Both the position numbers and the translations under genes were made by a program. DNA of 47,370 bases from Lentilactobacillus farraginis DSM 18382 = JCM 14108 (lineage in GTDB: Bacteria; Bacillota; Bacilli; Lactobacillales; Lactobacillaceae). The notes below the pieces were generated by a model, which worked only from the letters and a program-made list of their open reading frames with translations, had not been told where the DNA came from and made no database searches. Position 1 is the first letter of the stretch. The number at the start of each line of letters is the position of its first letter. Location: NCBI RefSeq assembly GCF_000583655.1, contig NZ_BAKI01000019.1:1-47370 (forward strand), in the 5' to 3' direction. This document shows, piece after piece, positions 1 through 8,755 of the stretch.

Positions 1-6
1 AGTTTG

Positions 7-387
7 ATGACCACCAATGACTATCAAAAATTCATACAGAAGTCACCCACGCAACGACTAACCCGGCAAATCCTGGCATTGTTTCCAAATAGCAAAGTGA
101 CCCAACCAATGAGTCAATACGCATTAGGAAATAGCACCGCTATTAATGAAAAAAGTTATCAACAAATTTCATCCATGAAAGATATGCAGCGCTTCTTAAA
201 CACGCCTAACACGTTGACAAATACGCAACGGCTGGCGAGAATTCGAAAAATTCTTAAAAATCATGGATACACTGGGAATAAATTAAATGATCAATACGAA
301 ATTGGGATTGTGATTCGCAATTTTAATTTAAAGCATCCCTATGATACAAATGACCTTTTGCAGGGGTTAGTAATTGCGAAAAAATGA
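7..387 (+). CDS. Hypothetical protein, possibly 5'-truncated
   Basis: I do not recognise this family. The reading frame is open to the window edge, so the true start may lie upstream; the first ATG in frame gives 126 residues, and a TTG sits directly before it. The protein is basic and polar, rich in N, Q, T and K, with no signal peptide, membrane segment or cysteine motif. The C-terminal half is likely helical. It ends 13 bases before a strong hairpin terminator, so it is the last gene of its transcript. Function is unknown. Confidence 0.55.
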   Translation: MTTNDYQKFIQKSPTQRLTRQILALFPNSKVTQPMSQYALGNSTAINEKSYQQISSMKDMQRFLNTPNTLTNTQRLARIRKILKNHGYTGNKLNDQYEIGIVIRNFNLKHPYDTNDLLQGLVIAKK

Positions 388-400
388 GGAATGAAAATAA

Positions 401-447
401 AACCGGAAAGCTTAGATCCACCTAGACTTTCCGGTTATTATTTTCGT
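401..447 (+). terminator. Rho-independent terminator after the first gene
   Basis: Perfect 10-bp arms AACCGGAAAG (401-410) and CTTTCCGGTT (427-436) are followed by a T-rich stretch on the + strand. The position just after the stop at 387 fits termination of that gene. Confidence 0.85.
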
Positions 448-453
448 CACACT

Positions 454-540
454 TTACTTGTCTACAGTTACTAATGATTTAACTGCTTTACATTTAAGCA
501 TTAACTGATAAGCATCATCAATTTGATTGACCCCAAATCG
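454..540 (-). pseudogene. C-terminal remnant of a zinc-type alcohol dehydrogenase
   Basis: On the minus strand 28 codons end in a proper TAA and read like the tail of a zinc-dependent medium-chain dehydrogenase: a VNQIDDAYQLM helix followed by a short strand ending LVTVDK. Stop codons lie directly upstream in the same frame and no start or catalytic part is present. I read it as the last surviving piece of a deleted gene. The family assignment is an inference from the pattern of the tail, since such a short piece cannot be diagnostic. Confidence 0.4.
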
Positions 541-613
541 TTATGAATTAATTCAAGAAGCCCTCGATTTTAATCAGCAACTTTATAAAATTCAAAAGTC
601 AGCCTTTTACTAG
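527..613 (+). pseudogene. Short C-terminal gene remnant of unknown family
   Basis: A 28-codon frame runs to a TAG at 611-613 with coding-like helical composition (for example ELIQEALDFNQQLYKIQ) but no ribosome binding site and a stop just upstream. It overlaps the tail of the opposite-strand dehydrogenase remnant, so the two fragments meet at about 527-540, as expected at an old deletion junction. I cannot name the parent gene. Confidence 0.3.
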
Positions 614-630
614 AGGATTAAGTCAAATTA

Positions 631-690
631 AAACCAGCTTCCAAAGACCAACCAGAGTTTCGCTCTGATTAAGTCCTTGGAAGCCGGTTT
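631..690. terminator. Large hairpin after poxB
   Basis: Arms 631-648 and 673-690 pair over 18 positions with two G-T wobbles, with an inner CAGAG/CTCTG pairing. It lies 15 bases beyond the stop of the minus-strand pyruvate oxidase gene. The T tails are short on both strands, so termination strength is uncertain. Confidence 0.65.
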
Positions 691-704
691 ATTAGTATTA
701 AATG

Positions 705-2458
705 CTATTTAACATTGTGCCTCTTTAAAAATTCACTTAACGGAATCAAATTGTCGGCATAGTAACGTTTTTTAAAGGCGTCAATTGTCTGCTGGTCATA
801 TTTATCCGGATCCAAAGTCAACTTTTCAACCGGAATCGGTCGTTCGTTGGTGATTTTAACATCAATCAGAACCGGCTTACCAGCCTTGTTTAATTCAACT
901 GCTTTATCAAAAGCGGCTTTCATCTGATCAACTTTTGTAACTGTGATACCAGTCATTCCCTGTGCTTCAGCAGCTTTGGCAAAATCGGTTTGCGGTAGGC
1001 TGATGCCAAACCACTCGTGGTCTTCATCTTCCTGTTCATCTTCAATAAAGCCAAGTGCGTCATTAGAGAAAACCACGTTGATAATCGGCAGATGATAGGC
1101 AACTTCCGTACTCAAATCCTGCATAACCATCGCGGCCGCACCATCGCCGGCCAGGTTAAAGACTTGACGGTTTGGATAGCTGAGCTTACCGGCAATCGCC
1201 CCCGGCAGGCCAACGCCCATCGTTGCAAACAACCCAGACGTAATCCATGGTTGCTTGCCATTAACTTTCAGTAATCGAACCGCGTTTTGGGTAACATCAC
1301 CAACATCAATCGAGTAAATCGCATCGTCTTCAGAAATTCGATTAATTTCCTTAAAGGCCGGTTCAAATCTTAACTCGCCGTCTGTTCGATTCATCATGTC
1401 ATCATTGTACTGATGCCAATTGGCAACGTTATCCACATTTGCGGCATACCAATCTGAAGGCGCACTATCACTGCCCAATTCAATAAATCGTTGAAGGGAC
1501 TTCTTAGCATCGGCCAAAATTGCCACATCCGTCTTGTGTCGTTTACCCAGCACCTGTGGATTACTGTCAATTTGGATAAACTTGACATCCGGTTTAAACA
1601 TTATTTCAGCAAATGGATAGTTTGAGCCGACAAATAACATCAAATCGGTTTCTTGCAGTGCTTCATTGGCTGGTTTTGAAGCTACCCGGGCTGCCGATCC
1701 CAAAAGGGCTTCGAAATCATAAGGAATAATCTCCTTGCCAAGCGCCGTTGTAATCACCGGAACTTGGAATTTTTTGGCAAACTTCATGACTTCATCGGCC
1801 GCGCCAATTGTTCCCTGACCAACGTAAATTAGCGGTTTCTTGGCGTTTGAAATCAGGTCGAGTGCCTGCTTAATTTGCTCATCGGGGCCGGGACCCAGAA
1901 CCGGTTTGGCAAAGTTGGCAGCGGCACTATAATACCCGTCTGCCGGAATTTCTTTATTTGCCAAATCATTTGGGATGGTCACAAATGCCGGACCGTGTTG
2001 CGCAAATGCCCGGCGAATCGCTTCGTCCAAGATATGGGGTAAACTCTCTGCCGTCATCACTGTTCGGGCATAAACGCCGGCATCTTTAAACCATGGGTTC
2101 TCATCAAATTCCTGGAAGAAGTCCTGATTCATCAGGCCTGCGGGTTTTGACCGACAATAAAAAGAGCCGGAATTTTATCAGCCATGGCATCATAAGCGCC
2201 CTGATACAAATGGGTCGCTCCAGGACCCGCCGAGCCAAACGCAACCCCAATGTGTCCGGTTAATTTTGTATCGGCAACTGCCGCTAATGCGCCAACCTCT
2301 TCATGTCGGACATGAATATATTTAATTCGATCTTTTTCAGCATCCAAGGCATACATCAAATTATTAACGGTGCCGCCGGGAATCCCATAAATATGATCAA
2401 CGTGCCAACTTTCAAGTGTTCGCAGTGCGGCAACGCCTGAGTTAATTGTTTCTGCCAT
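705..2458 (-). pseudogene. poxB: Pyruvate oxidase, frameshifted
   Basis: Pyruvate oxidase converts pyruvate, phosphate and O2 to acetyl-phosphate, CO2 and H2O2 using ThDP and FAD. Read through the break, the protein would be about 584 residues, near the usual 600. The N-terminal piece (2458 to 2132, 108 residues) has the ThDP-activating Glu in RHEEVG at about 53 and the FGSAGPG loop. The C-terminal piece (from 2132) starts MNQDFFQEFDENP, which continues the family sequence, and carries the GDGAAAM...ND ThDP motif near residue 436. The two frames differ by one lost base after GQNPQA, and stop and next ATG overlap as ATGA. The start has a GGGAGG site. A cre box lies upstream. It is either a pseudogene, a two-piece gene or a sequence error; an error is the most likely reading given the other frameshifts here. 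Confidence 0.88.
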
Positions 2459-2502
2459 GATTAAGACCTCCCAAAATGATGATCATTTATCTTTATGAAC
2501 TC

Positions 2503-2531
2503 ATGATAACGATATCATTTTGGAAATACAA
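2503..2531 (-). promoter_or_regulatory. poxB promoter with an overlapping cre (CcpA) site
   Basis: TGATAACGATATCA at 2504-2517 fits the catabolite-response consensus TGWNANCGNTNWCA at every fixed position and is itself a dyad. On the minus strand it overlaps a putative -10 TATCAT (2508-2503), which is 17 bases from TTGTAT (2531-2526). The start of poxB is about 45 bases downstream. CcpA binding here would block the promoter, matching known glucose repression of pox genes in lactobacilli. The cre match is directly seen; repression is inferred. Confidence 0.65.
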
Positions 2532-2598
2532 ACAAATGCACTTATTTTTTGTAACCACTATTTATGTCTTAAAGAAGTTATTGGGTCTTCAAAAATAG

Positions 2599-2784
2599 TC
2601 ACTTTCGCCCTTGATGGTACTGCTGCTTCGCCTTTTTCTCCCGAAGTTTTTCCTGCTCCTCGTAAATCTTCATATTCATATCCCTGGTAGCCGGATCATT
2701 ATTCAGTAAAGGTAAATTACGAAACCCGCTAGCGATACCGCTAAGAATGGCTGCAATTTTATGTGTTATGCTGGATTTTGCCAA
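2599..2784 (-). CDS. Small hypothetical protein, 61 residues
   Basis: A short frame starts with TTG, with GGAG about 10 bases upstream. The N-terminal 25 residues are mildly hydrophobic and the C-terminal 30 are a charged K/E/Q-rich helix (KIYEEQEKLREKKAKQQ). No family is recognised. It lies between poxB and a flavin-type gene on the same strand, with its own intergenic spaces. Coding status is plausible from composition but not certain. Confidence 0.45.
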   Translation of the reverse strand: MAKSSITHKIAAILSGIASGFRNLPLLNNDPATRDMNMKIYEEQEKLREKKAKQQYHQGRK

Positions 2785-2878
2785 TTATCCCTGCTCCAAT
2801 CCTTTGAATTTTGTTTCTTATGATACACGCCATTGATTTATTGCGTCAATGAGGATTATCAATAATACTAAAAGTTAA

Positions 2879-2935
2879 ATGACCGGTGTGAAATAAGCCA
2901 TCCGCCAATTTCAAACCGGTCATAAAAGTTTTTTT
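2879..2935. terminator. Hairpin terminator downstream of the PNPOx-like gene
   Basis: Perfect arms ATGACCGGT (2879-2887) and ACCGGTCAT (2915-2923) are followed on the + strand by a T7 run. It lies immediately after the stop of the minus-strand gene at 2949, so it may act in both directions. Confidence 0.65.
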
Positions 2936-2948
2936 CACTTAATTAGAG

Positions 2949-3347
2949 CTATTCTTCAAATAATTTGCCTGCCTTGGGTCCCGGATCCAGCGTCCAGATT
3001 TTTTCAATCGTGATCACCCCGGCACCTTTGGGAACCGGAAATTTACCGGTCGCCCATTCCTTAGCCTGTTCATAATAAGGGCCGTCCGTATAAAGCTTAG
3101 CGGTGCCCCCAAATCGAAACCCTTTCAAAGCCTTGGCATTGGCTACCGCAACAATCGCTTTACCGTTATCGTTAATGTTAGCCTGGGTTTGACCACCCGT
3201 CATTTCATTATAAATTAGGTGTTCATCATCCAATACCCGCATTGAAATTTTCGGACCAACATCCGGGTTACCATTTGCGTCAACCGTTGCGATATAGGAT
3301 AATTCACCGGCAATGAGATCTTTCATTGCCTGATTCAATTTTGCCAT
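2949..3347 (-). CDS. Pyridoxamine 5'-phosphate oxidase family, FMN-binding protein
   Basis: A small split-barrel flavoprotein of 132 residues. Recognisable features are the N-terminal ELSYIATVDANGNPDVGPK strand pair, the SMRVLDDEHLIY segment and the TGGQTQANI helix start, all typical of PNPOx-like FMN-binding oxidoreductases; members of this general-stress type reduce or bind FMN or related cofactors, and the substrate is unknown. I chose the ATG at 3347 because AGGGG lies 7 bases upstream; an in-frame ATG nine bases earlier overlaps that site. It is monocistronic, with a hairpin downstream. Confidence 0.75.
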   Translation of the reverse strand: MAKLNQAMKDLIAGELSYIATVDANGNPDVGPKISMRVLDDEHLIYNEMTGGQTQANINDNGKAIVAVANAKALKGFRFGGTAKLYTDGPYYEQAKEWATGKFPVPKGAGVITIEKIWTLDPGPKAGKLFEE

Positions 3348-3411
3348 TATATTCATCCCCTAATGAAATTGTAAGGTCATTTTAGGGCCAGTTGAACAGA
3401 CAAGCAATCAT

Positions 3412-4159
3412 TTAGCCCTGTTCAATATATTGACGACGAAATTCAGCCGGAAAATCAGGCGCCAACTTTAAGCCTGATTTCAAATAATTAGCAAAGCTGC
3501 CATACTGTTGTTCAATCGTTTCAAAAAAATGGCTTAAATAACGTTTGTCAACAACCAATGCCTGCCCCAGCGCCTTTTGCTGACCAGCCGTTAACTGATC
3601 CGCCAGGCGGGCAATTATTGCTTCGTTGGCTTTCTTTCTGGATTGGTTCGTTTTTAAGTAGTCCGAAAAGATTTCAGCGTCACTGGCACCGGCGATTTTT
3701 AAAATCAGTGCGGCCGCCACACCCGTCCGGTCCTTACCGGCAAAGCAGTGAAAAAAAAGTTGGCTGGGGGTCAGCCACCAAAGCAGTTAAAAATTGTCTG
3801 TAACCTTTTTGAGCCGATGCACTGGTTACCAATCGCGCGTAGGTTGCCAACATTACTTGGCTGATATCGCCGGCATTATTAATCATTCCTTCAATACTGA
3901 CACCGCTCTTTTTGGCATCCACCAAAACATCAACCGGTTCATAGTCAACCCCCTGCCAAACACTATCCGGGTACTGGTTTCTCTCAGCTGTACTTCTAAA
4001 ATCCACAATTCGCGAAATTCCCAAGTGATCTCTTAAAAAAGTGACCTGCTGGGTCGATAAATCAAAAATTTGGCCACCACGATACAACATACCCTTTTTA
4101 ATTTGGCCATCGGCTGTCGCGTAACCACCCAATGACCTGAAATTTGTTAGTTCTACCAT
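3412..4159 (-). pseudogene. Tyrosine-protein phosphatase, frameshifted at the catalytic loop
   Basis: This is a protein-tyrosine/serine phosphatase of the Y_phosphatase3 kind (about 248 residues when joined). The N-terminal part has the typical NFRSLGGY opening, LYRGGQIFDLS and the IVDFRS motif. The P-loop reads HCFAGKDRTG once the frame is corrected, with the nucleophilic Cys and the Arg present. A run of eight T residues on the minus strand (plus 3751-3758) sits directly before that His-Cys; seven T would keep one frame. As given, the first frame ends with FFSLLCR and the catalytic residues fall in the second. I take ATG 4159 as the start, with AGGTGGGG upstream. It could be an error, a pseudogene or a slippage-controlled gene. 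Confidence 0.82.
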
Positions 4160-4186
4160 TATTTTCCCCACCTATTACATTATATT

Positions 4187-4290
4187 GGAGTTGAGACAAA
4201 AATAATTTTGTCCAGTCCTTTTTACATAATCAAGATTATTACCGAGAGAAGACGTGCTCCGGAAGTTAACCGCCTTTTGTCACACGCTTA
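4187..4290 (+). repeat. MITE-like intergenic repeat, copy A
   Basis: This copy opens GTTGAGACAAAAATAATTTT, passes through a TTATTACCGAG core and ends GGAAGTTAACCGCC with a CTTTTGTCAC tail. The same ordered blocks recur in this window at about 11897, 14045 (inverted), 25192, 31097 (inverted), 31601 and 39398. It fills the gap between the phosphatase and the 413-residue gene, both on the minus strand. Confidence 0.75.
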
Positions 4291-4296
4291 GCTTTT

Positions 4297-5538
4297 TTAA
4301 CCGGTAACTCGATAATATTCCGCACCGTAATTAGCCATAAACTCATTTAAGAGTTTCGGGTCCTGCTCCGTGATAACCACATCGGGCTCACCCGCAATCA
4401 ACGGTTCCCGTCTACCTGTCGTCAACGGCCAATATTTAGCCACAAAATCCGGTAAGTTGGGATCAGAAATATGTTGTTTGACATACCAATCAATAAACCG
4501 TTTCATCCGATTAGTGGCATCATCGAAATGCTTAATTTCTTCAAGCTGGTTTTGAAGGGACTGTTCGGCTTTATCAATTGCTTTTTGCCGTGGTTCCGTT
4601 AAAATACCGAACCATGAAATTTCCCAAAGCAGCCAGGTGAAGCCCTGCCAAAACGGCCCGTGGGGAATCCGAACCGACATTGCCATCAGTGATTCGTAAG
4701 ATTCCATATTGATACCGGCGTATTTTTCACCTGAACGCGGATCAAATAATACCGGATCCCAATTATCGTAAAATTCTTCATCTGAACGGGCTTTACTTTT
4801 ATCGACCAGCAATTCAAACTTGGGCTTGGTCTCACGCTTAAGAGTAGCTGCCTTCAGCATTTCCGATAATTGCGTCATAAATACTCGGCGGATTTCAGGC
4901 AGCGCCCGTTCCGGATTCCGTGCATGAAATTCAGCTATCAACTGGTCAAAATTTCGAGGGTATCGAGCAGCGGCAACGGCCATTCTCATTGAATATTTCG
5001 TCTTTGGCAGCGCATAAATAAAGACTGCCCGATCAAGTTTTGTTAAATGTTGATTGACGTTTTCGACTACCGGATTGGACATTGGTGACCAATTAACCGA
5101 ATAATTCACCCGTTTTCCCTGCCCAAATAATTCCAGTCGCGTAATATTTTGAAGATGCGTAAGCTGGCTTAAATTATTTTCAAATTCAGCCTGATGCTTC
5201 TTTAAAGTCAAATCAATTATCAATTCGAATCCGTTAATTTCATGAGCCGAATTGGTCGACGCATCGGGCTTTAAAATCAGCTTGGCAAGTTGCTGTGGTT
5301 GTATAATAACCGGCTGACCGGCTTGGAAATAAATCTTGATCTGGATTAACAACGATAAATCAACGACATTGCCATCGCGACTAAGAACTGTCAGCGCCTG
5401 CAGCGCAGCTTGCTGCCCAGTTGATAAGCTTGTCTGTAAATTTTTTGCCAGATAATCTCCGGCTGTCGTAGCCGTAATTAAGTTTTTGCCTGCCAATTCG
5501 GAAATTACATTTTCCGGTTCCATATCTGCCACAATCAC
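4297..5538 (-). CDS. Hypothetical protein, about 413 residues
   Basis: I do not recognise a family. The protein is soluble, without signal peptide or membrane segments. The first 110 residues are hydrophobic-patterned, residues 110-160 include charged strands, and the C-terminal 200 residues are rich in W, E and K, with WDPVLFDPRSGEKYAG and SWFGILTEPRQKAIDKAEQ as striking stretches followed by a probable coiled-coil helix. The start is uncertain: GTG at 5538, a second GTG two codons later or the ATG at the sixth codon all follow GGGGG/AAGG. The promoter contains nested dyads (5566-5598), so expression is probably regulated. It is flanked by intergenic repeat A downstream. Confidence 0.7.
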   Translation of the reverse strand: MIVADMEPENVISELAGKNLITATTAGDYLAKNLQTSLSTGQQAALQALTVLSRDGNVVDLSLLIQIKIYFQAGQPVIIQPQQLAKLILKPDASTNSAHEINGFELIIDLTLKKHQAEFENNLSQLTHLQNITRLELFGQGKRVNYSVNWSPMSNPVVENVNQHLTKLDRAVFIYALPKTKYSMRMAVAAARYPRNFDQLIAEFHARNPERALPEIRRVFMTQLSEMLKAATLKRETKPKFELLVDKSKARSDEEFYDNWDPVLFDPRSGEKYAGINMESYESLMAMSVRIPHGPFWQGFTWLLWEISWFGILTEPRQKAIDKAEQSLQNQLEEIKHFDDATNRMKRFIDWYVKQHISDPNLPDFVAKYWPLTTGRREPLIAGEPDVVITEQDPKLLNEFMANYGAEYYRVTG

Positions 5539-5565
5539 CTTACCCCCATAAAAAACGAAATTACC

Positions 5566-5606
5566 ATATCGGTTTTAATATTACCGATATTTTATCGGAT
5601 AGGCAA
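5566..5606 (-). promoter_or_regulatory. Promoter with nested dyads for the 413-residue gene
   Basis: On the minus strand TTGCCT (5606-5601) and TAATAT (5583-5578) are 17 bases apart. The spacer holds a perfect dyad CCGATA-TTT-TATCGG (5584-5598). A second perfect pair, ATATCGGT (5566-5573) and ACCGATAT (5583-5590), shares its middle arm. Three alternating arms around a promoter suggest a repressor operator; the regulator is unknown. Confidence 0.5.
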
Positions 5607-5725
5607 CTGATTTGCGGTCCCACAGGCTAAATTCATTTTAAAGAAGTATTTTTTGCGGTACCCCTAAATTATTCTTTTGTTTATCCGTAATCTAGTGTAA
5701 AATAGTTTTTAGAGAAGGTGAGCAT

Positions 5726-5857
5726 GTGCAAAACGAACCCAGTCAGAATTTAGACCTCTATAAACAATTGGTCAAAGAAAAAGCAACTGTTGAAAAGCAT
5801 GATACTGTCAAGGCATATAGTTTTCTGGCAATGCTCTACATGTTTCTCGGTGAATAA
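5726..5857 (+). CDS. 43-residue microprotein
   Basis: A GTG start follows AGAAGGTGAG at good spacing, and TAAAAT lies 17 bases after TTTTGT upstream, so transcription and translation signals are both present. The product has a charged helical first half (LDLYKQLVKEKATVEKHD) and a hydrophobic end (AYSFLAMLYMFLG), which suggests a membrane- or partner-binding peptide. The codons are coding-like. It is followed by an inverted repeat (TCTAGTTGT/ACAACTAGA around 5870-5936) and a terminator, so it forms its own short transcript. No family is recognised. A regulatory RNA rather than a protein is an alternative. Confidence 0.5.
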   Translation: MQNEPSQNLDLYKQLVKEKATVEKHDTVKAYSFLAMLYMFLGE

Positions 5858-5968
5858 ACGGCTGCCTTCTCTAGTTGTCCTCCTTATTATTAATCGTATT
5901 GTGGTTGTTTATTGGCGTTCACAACTAGAATACAGTTAATAATTCTGTTTGTTTTCCTTTATTTGCAG

Positions 5969-6015
5969 AAAAATCCGCCAGCTGGTTATTTTTAACCAGT
6001 CAGCGGATTTTTTGG
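5969..6015 (+). terminator. Terminator upstream of phosphoketolase
   Basis: AAAATCCGC pairs with GCGGATTTT, and CTGGTTA with TAACCAG inside it, followed by a T run on the + strand. It ends the short transcript of the 43-residue reading frame. Apart from this, the 308-base gap 5858-6165 holds only the inverted repeat noted above and the phosphoketolase promoter. Confidence 0.8.
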
Positions 6016-6089
6016 TTTAAATATAATATGGCATTTTTAAAAGTTAATTTAAATCGCTAAAAACCATACGTAAAAAGTTTGTAAATTAA

Positions 6090-6118
6090 TTGACCTACTA
6101 TTAATTTGGTTCTATCCT
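6090..6118 (+). promoter_or_regulatory. Phosphoketolase promoter
   Basis: TTGACC (6090-6095) and TATCCT (6113-6118) are 17 bases apart, about 48 bases upstream of the ATG at 6166, which has a TTAGGAGGC ribosome binding site. I see no cre or other operator here, fitting a highly expressed central gene. Confidence 0.6.
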
Positions 6119-6165
6119 GTAGGCGAAGTGGAAATTTGAGAATTATATTAGGAGGCATTTAATAT

Positions 6166-8576
6166 ATGGCAAATTCTACTGAAAGTAATCAAGCTTTAAA
6201 AGAAAGAGAAACTGATTATTCCTCAAAAGAATATTTTGATCTAATGACGAAGTATTGGCGGGCAGCAACTACATCTCCGTTGGTCAATTGTATCTCCAAG
6301 ACAATCCTTTGTTGAAACGACCGTTAACAAAGGCCGACGTTAAGTTTCACCCGATTGGTCACTGGGGGACAATTGCCGGTCAAAACTTCATTTACACGCA
6401 TTTAAATCGGATTATTAAAAAGTATAATCTGAACATGTTCTACATCGAAGGTTCCGGACACGGCGGCCAGGTAATGGTCTCCAATTCGTACCTTGATGGT
6501 AGTTATACGGACATCTATCCAAACATTACCCAAGATGAAAAGGGGCTGCAACGCTTGTTTAAACGCTTCTCCTTTCCTGGCGGTGTTGCTTCACATGCTG
6601 ATGCCAAAACACCGGGATCCATTCACGAAGGCGGCGAACTGGGTTATTCGCTTTCGCATGGTGTCGGTGCCATTTTGGACAATCCAGATGTTATTGCAGC
6701 CGTTGAAATTGGTGATGGCGAAGCTGAGACCGGTCCACTGGCCACATCATGGTTCTCGAACGTCTTTATTAACCCGGTTAAAGATGGTGCAGCCTTACCA
6801 ATTTTGAATTTAAACGGCTTTAAGATTGCCAACCCAACCATTCTTGGCCGCAAATCCGATGAAGAATTAACCAAGTATTTCGAAGGAATGGGCTGGGAGC
6901 CAATCTTTGTCGAAGGTGACGATGCTGACAAGCTTAATCCCGTTATGGCCAAGGCAATGGACACAGCGATTGAAAAGATTCATGCGATTCAACGACAAGC
7001 TCGTGAAAGCTCGGCTGATGACGCGACCCGCCCAGTCTGGCCAATGATTATTTTGCGGGCACCAAAGGGCTGGACAGGTCCAAAAGAGTGGGCTGGCAGG
7101 CCGATTGAAGGTTCATTTCGAGCCCATCAAATTCCAATTCCGGTGGATTCGCAACACATGGCACACGCTGATGCACTGGTTAAATGGCTTAAGTCTTACA
7201 AACCGGAAGAATTGTTTGATGAAAACGGTACTTTGAAACCGGAAATTCGAGCAACCACGCCTGATGGCGACGCCCGCATGGCAGCTAACCCAATTACCAA
7301 TGGCGGCAAGGACCAAAAGCAACTTGACTTACCTGATTGGCGCAATTATGCATTGGATAATTCAAAGCGCGGTGCCGGTGAAGAACGTCAGGATATGGTT
7401 GAATTAGGTAAGTTCTTCAGAGACGTTATAAAGAATAATCCAAACACGTTCCGTTTGTTTGGCCCTGATGAAACTGCCTCCAATCAATTGCAAGAAGCCT
7501 TTGACGTTACCAACCGCCAATGGATGGAACCCATTCACAATCCAAATGATCAATGGATGAAAGCCGACGGTCGGATTATTGATTCACAACTTTCCGAACA
7601 CCAGGATGAAGGTTGGCTTGAAGGGTATACCCTTACCGGCCGCCACGGTGTCTTCACCAGTTATGAAGCCTTTCTGCGAGTGGTTGATTCAATGTTGACC
7701 CAGTACTTCAAGTGGATTCGCGAAGCTGATGAACAACCATGGCGTCACAAGTATCCATCTTTGAACTTGATTTCATCGTCAACTTCATTCCAACAGGATC
7801 ACAACGGCTATTCTCACCAAGATCCAGGTATTTTAACTCATTTGGCAGAAAAGAAGCCAAAGTACATTCGTGAATTCCTGCCTGCCGATGCCAACAGTCT
7901 TTTAGCTGTTATGCACAAAGCTTTGAATATGAAACAAACGTTGAACGTCACAATTGCTTCCAAGCATCCACGGCCACAATTCTATTCAGTTCAAGAAGCT
8001 GAGCAATTGGTCGACCAAGGCTTAAAGGTTATCGACTGGGCAAGCACGACTAAGCCGGGTGAGGAACCCGATGTTGTTATGGCTGCTGCCGGAACAGAAC
8101 CAAACCTGGAGAGCCTGGCTGCAATTGATATTCTTCATCAACAATTCCCAGACTTGAAGATTCGCTTCATTAATGTGGTTGACCTGCTTAAACTTCACTC
8201 ACCACAATTTGATCCGCGTGGCTTAAATGATGAAGAATTCGACAACTACTTCACCAAAGATAAACCGGTTGTCTTTGCTTTCCACGGTTATGAAGACTTG
8301 ATCGAGAGTTTGTTCTTCCGTCGTCACAATAACAATCTGCACGTTCACGGCTATCGTGAAGACGGCGATATCACCACCCCATTTGACATGCGGGTTCTTA
8401 ACCATCTGGATCGGTTCCATTTGGCCAAGGAAGTTGCTGAAGATGTTTACGGCGATAAAGCTTCTGAATTCACTTCCCACATGGATGACAAGCTTCAAGA
8501 ACACCATGACTACATTCGTCAAAACGGTGCTGATTTGCCTGAAATCCGTAACTGGGAATGGAAAGACCTTAAGTAA
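6166..8576 (+). pseudogene. xpkA: Xylulose-5-phosphate/fructose-6-phosphate phosphoketolase, frameshifted near the N terminus
   Basis: This ThDP enzyme splits xylulose-5-P into acetyl-phosphate and glyceraldehyde-3-P and is the central step of heterolactic fermentation. The joined protein is about 803 residues, the usual length. Visible family signatures are [12 protein letters not shown] near residue 65, [20 protein letters not shown] and the ThDP motif [11 protein letters not shown], then [19 protein letters not shown] and the C-terminal domain. The start with an AGGAGG site is at 6166, but that frame stops after about 45 codons; the body lies in another frame from 6255. At the family motif YWRAANYIS one A is missing (GCAGCAACTAC instead of GCAGCAAACTAC). 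Because the gene should be essential, a sequence error or a second genomic copy is more likely than true loss. Confidence 0.92.
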
Positions 8577-8632
8577 CCGCCAAATGACACGTTGGTTAAT
8601 ACCCATTAACAACAAAGTAACTTTTTAAAGTT

Positions 8633-8667
8633 AAAAAGAATCAAGCTTGAATTGCTTGATTCTTTTT
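8633..8667 (+). terminator. Phosphoketolase terminator
   Basis: Perfect 14-bp arms AAAAAGAATCAAGC (8633-8646) and GCTTGATTCTTTTT (8654-8667) end in a T run. Confidence 0.88.
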
Positions 8668-8686
8668 GTTACTTTCGAGATTTAAC

Positions 8687-8714
8687 TTCAACGTAGTCGG
8701 CAACTTGTTATAAT
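8687..8714 (+). promoter_or_regulatory. Promoter of the ABM monooxygenase gene
   Basis: A perfect TATAAT (8709-8714) follows TTCAAC (8687-8692) at 16 bases. The ATG at 8756 has a TTGGAGGC site. No operator is visible. Confidence 0.55.
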
Positions 8715-8755
8715 ATAAATGGTTATGGTTAAATGAGTTATTATTGGAGGCTATT

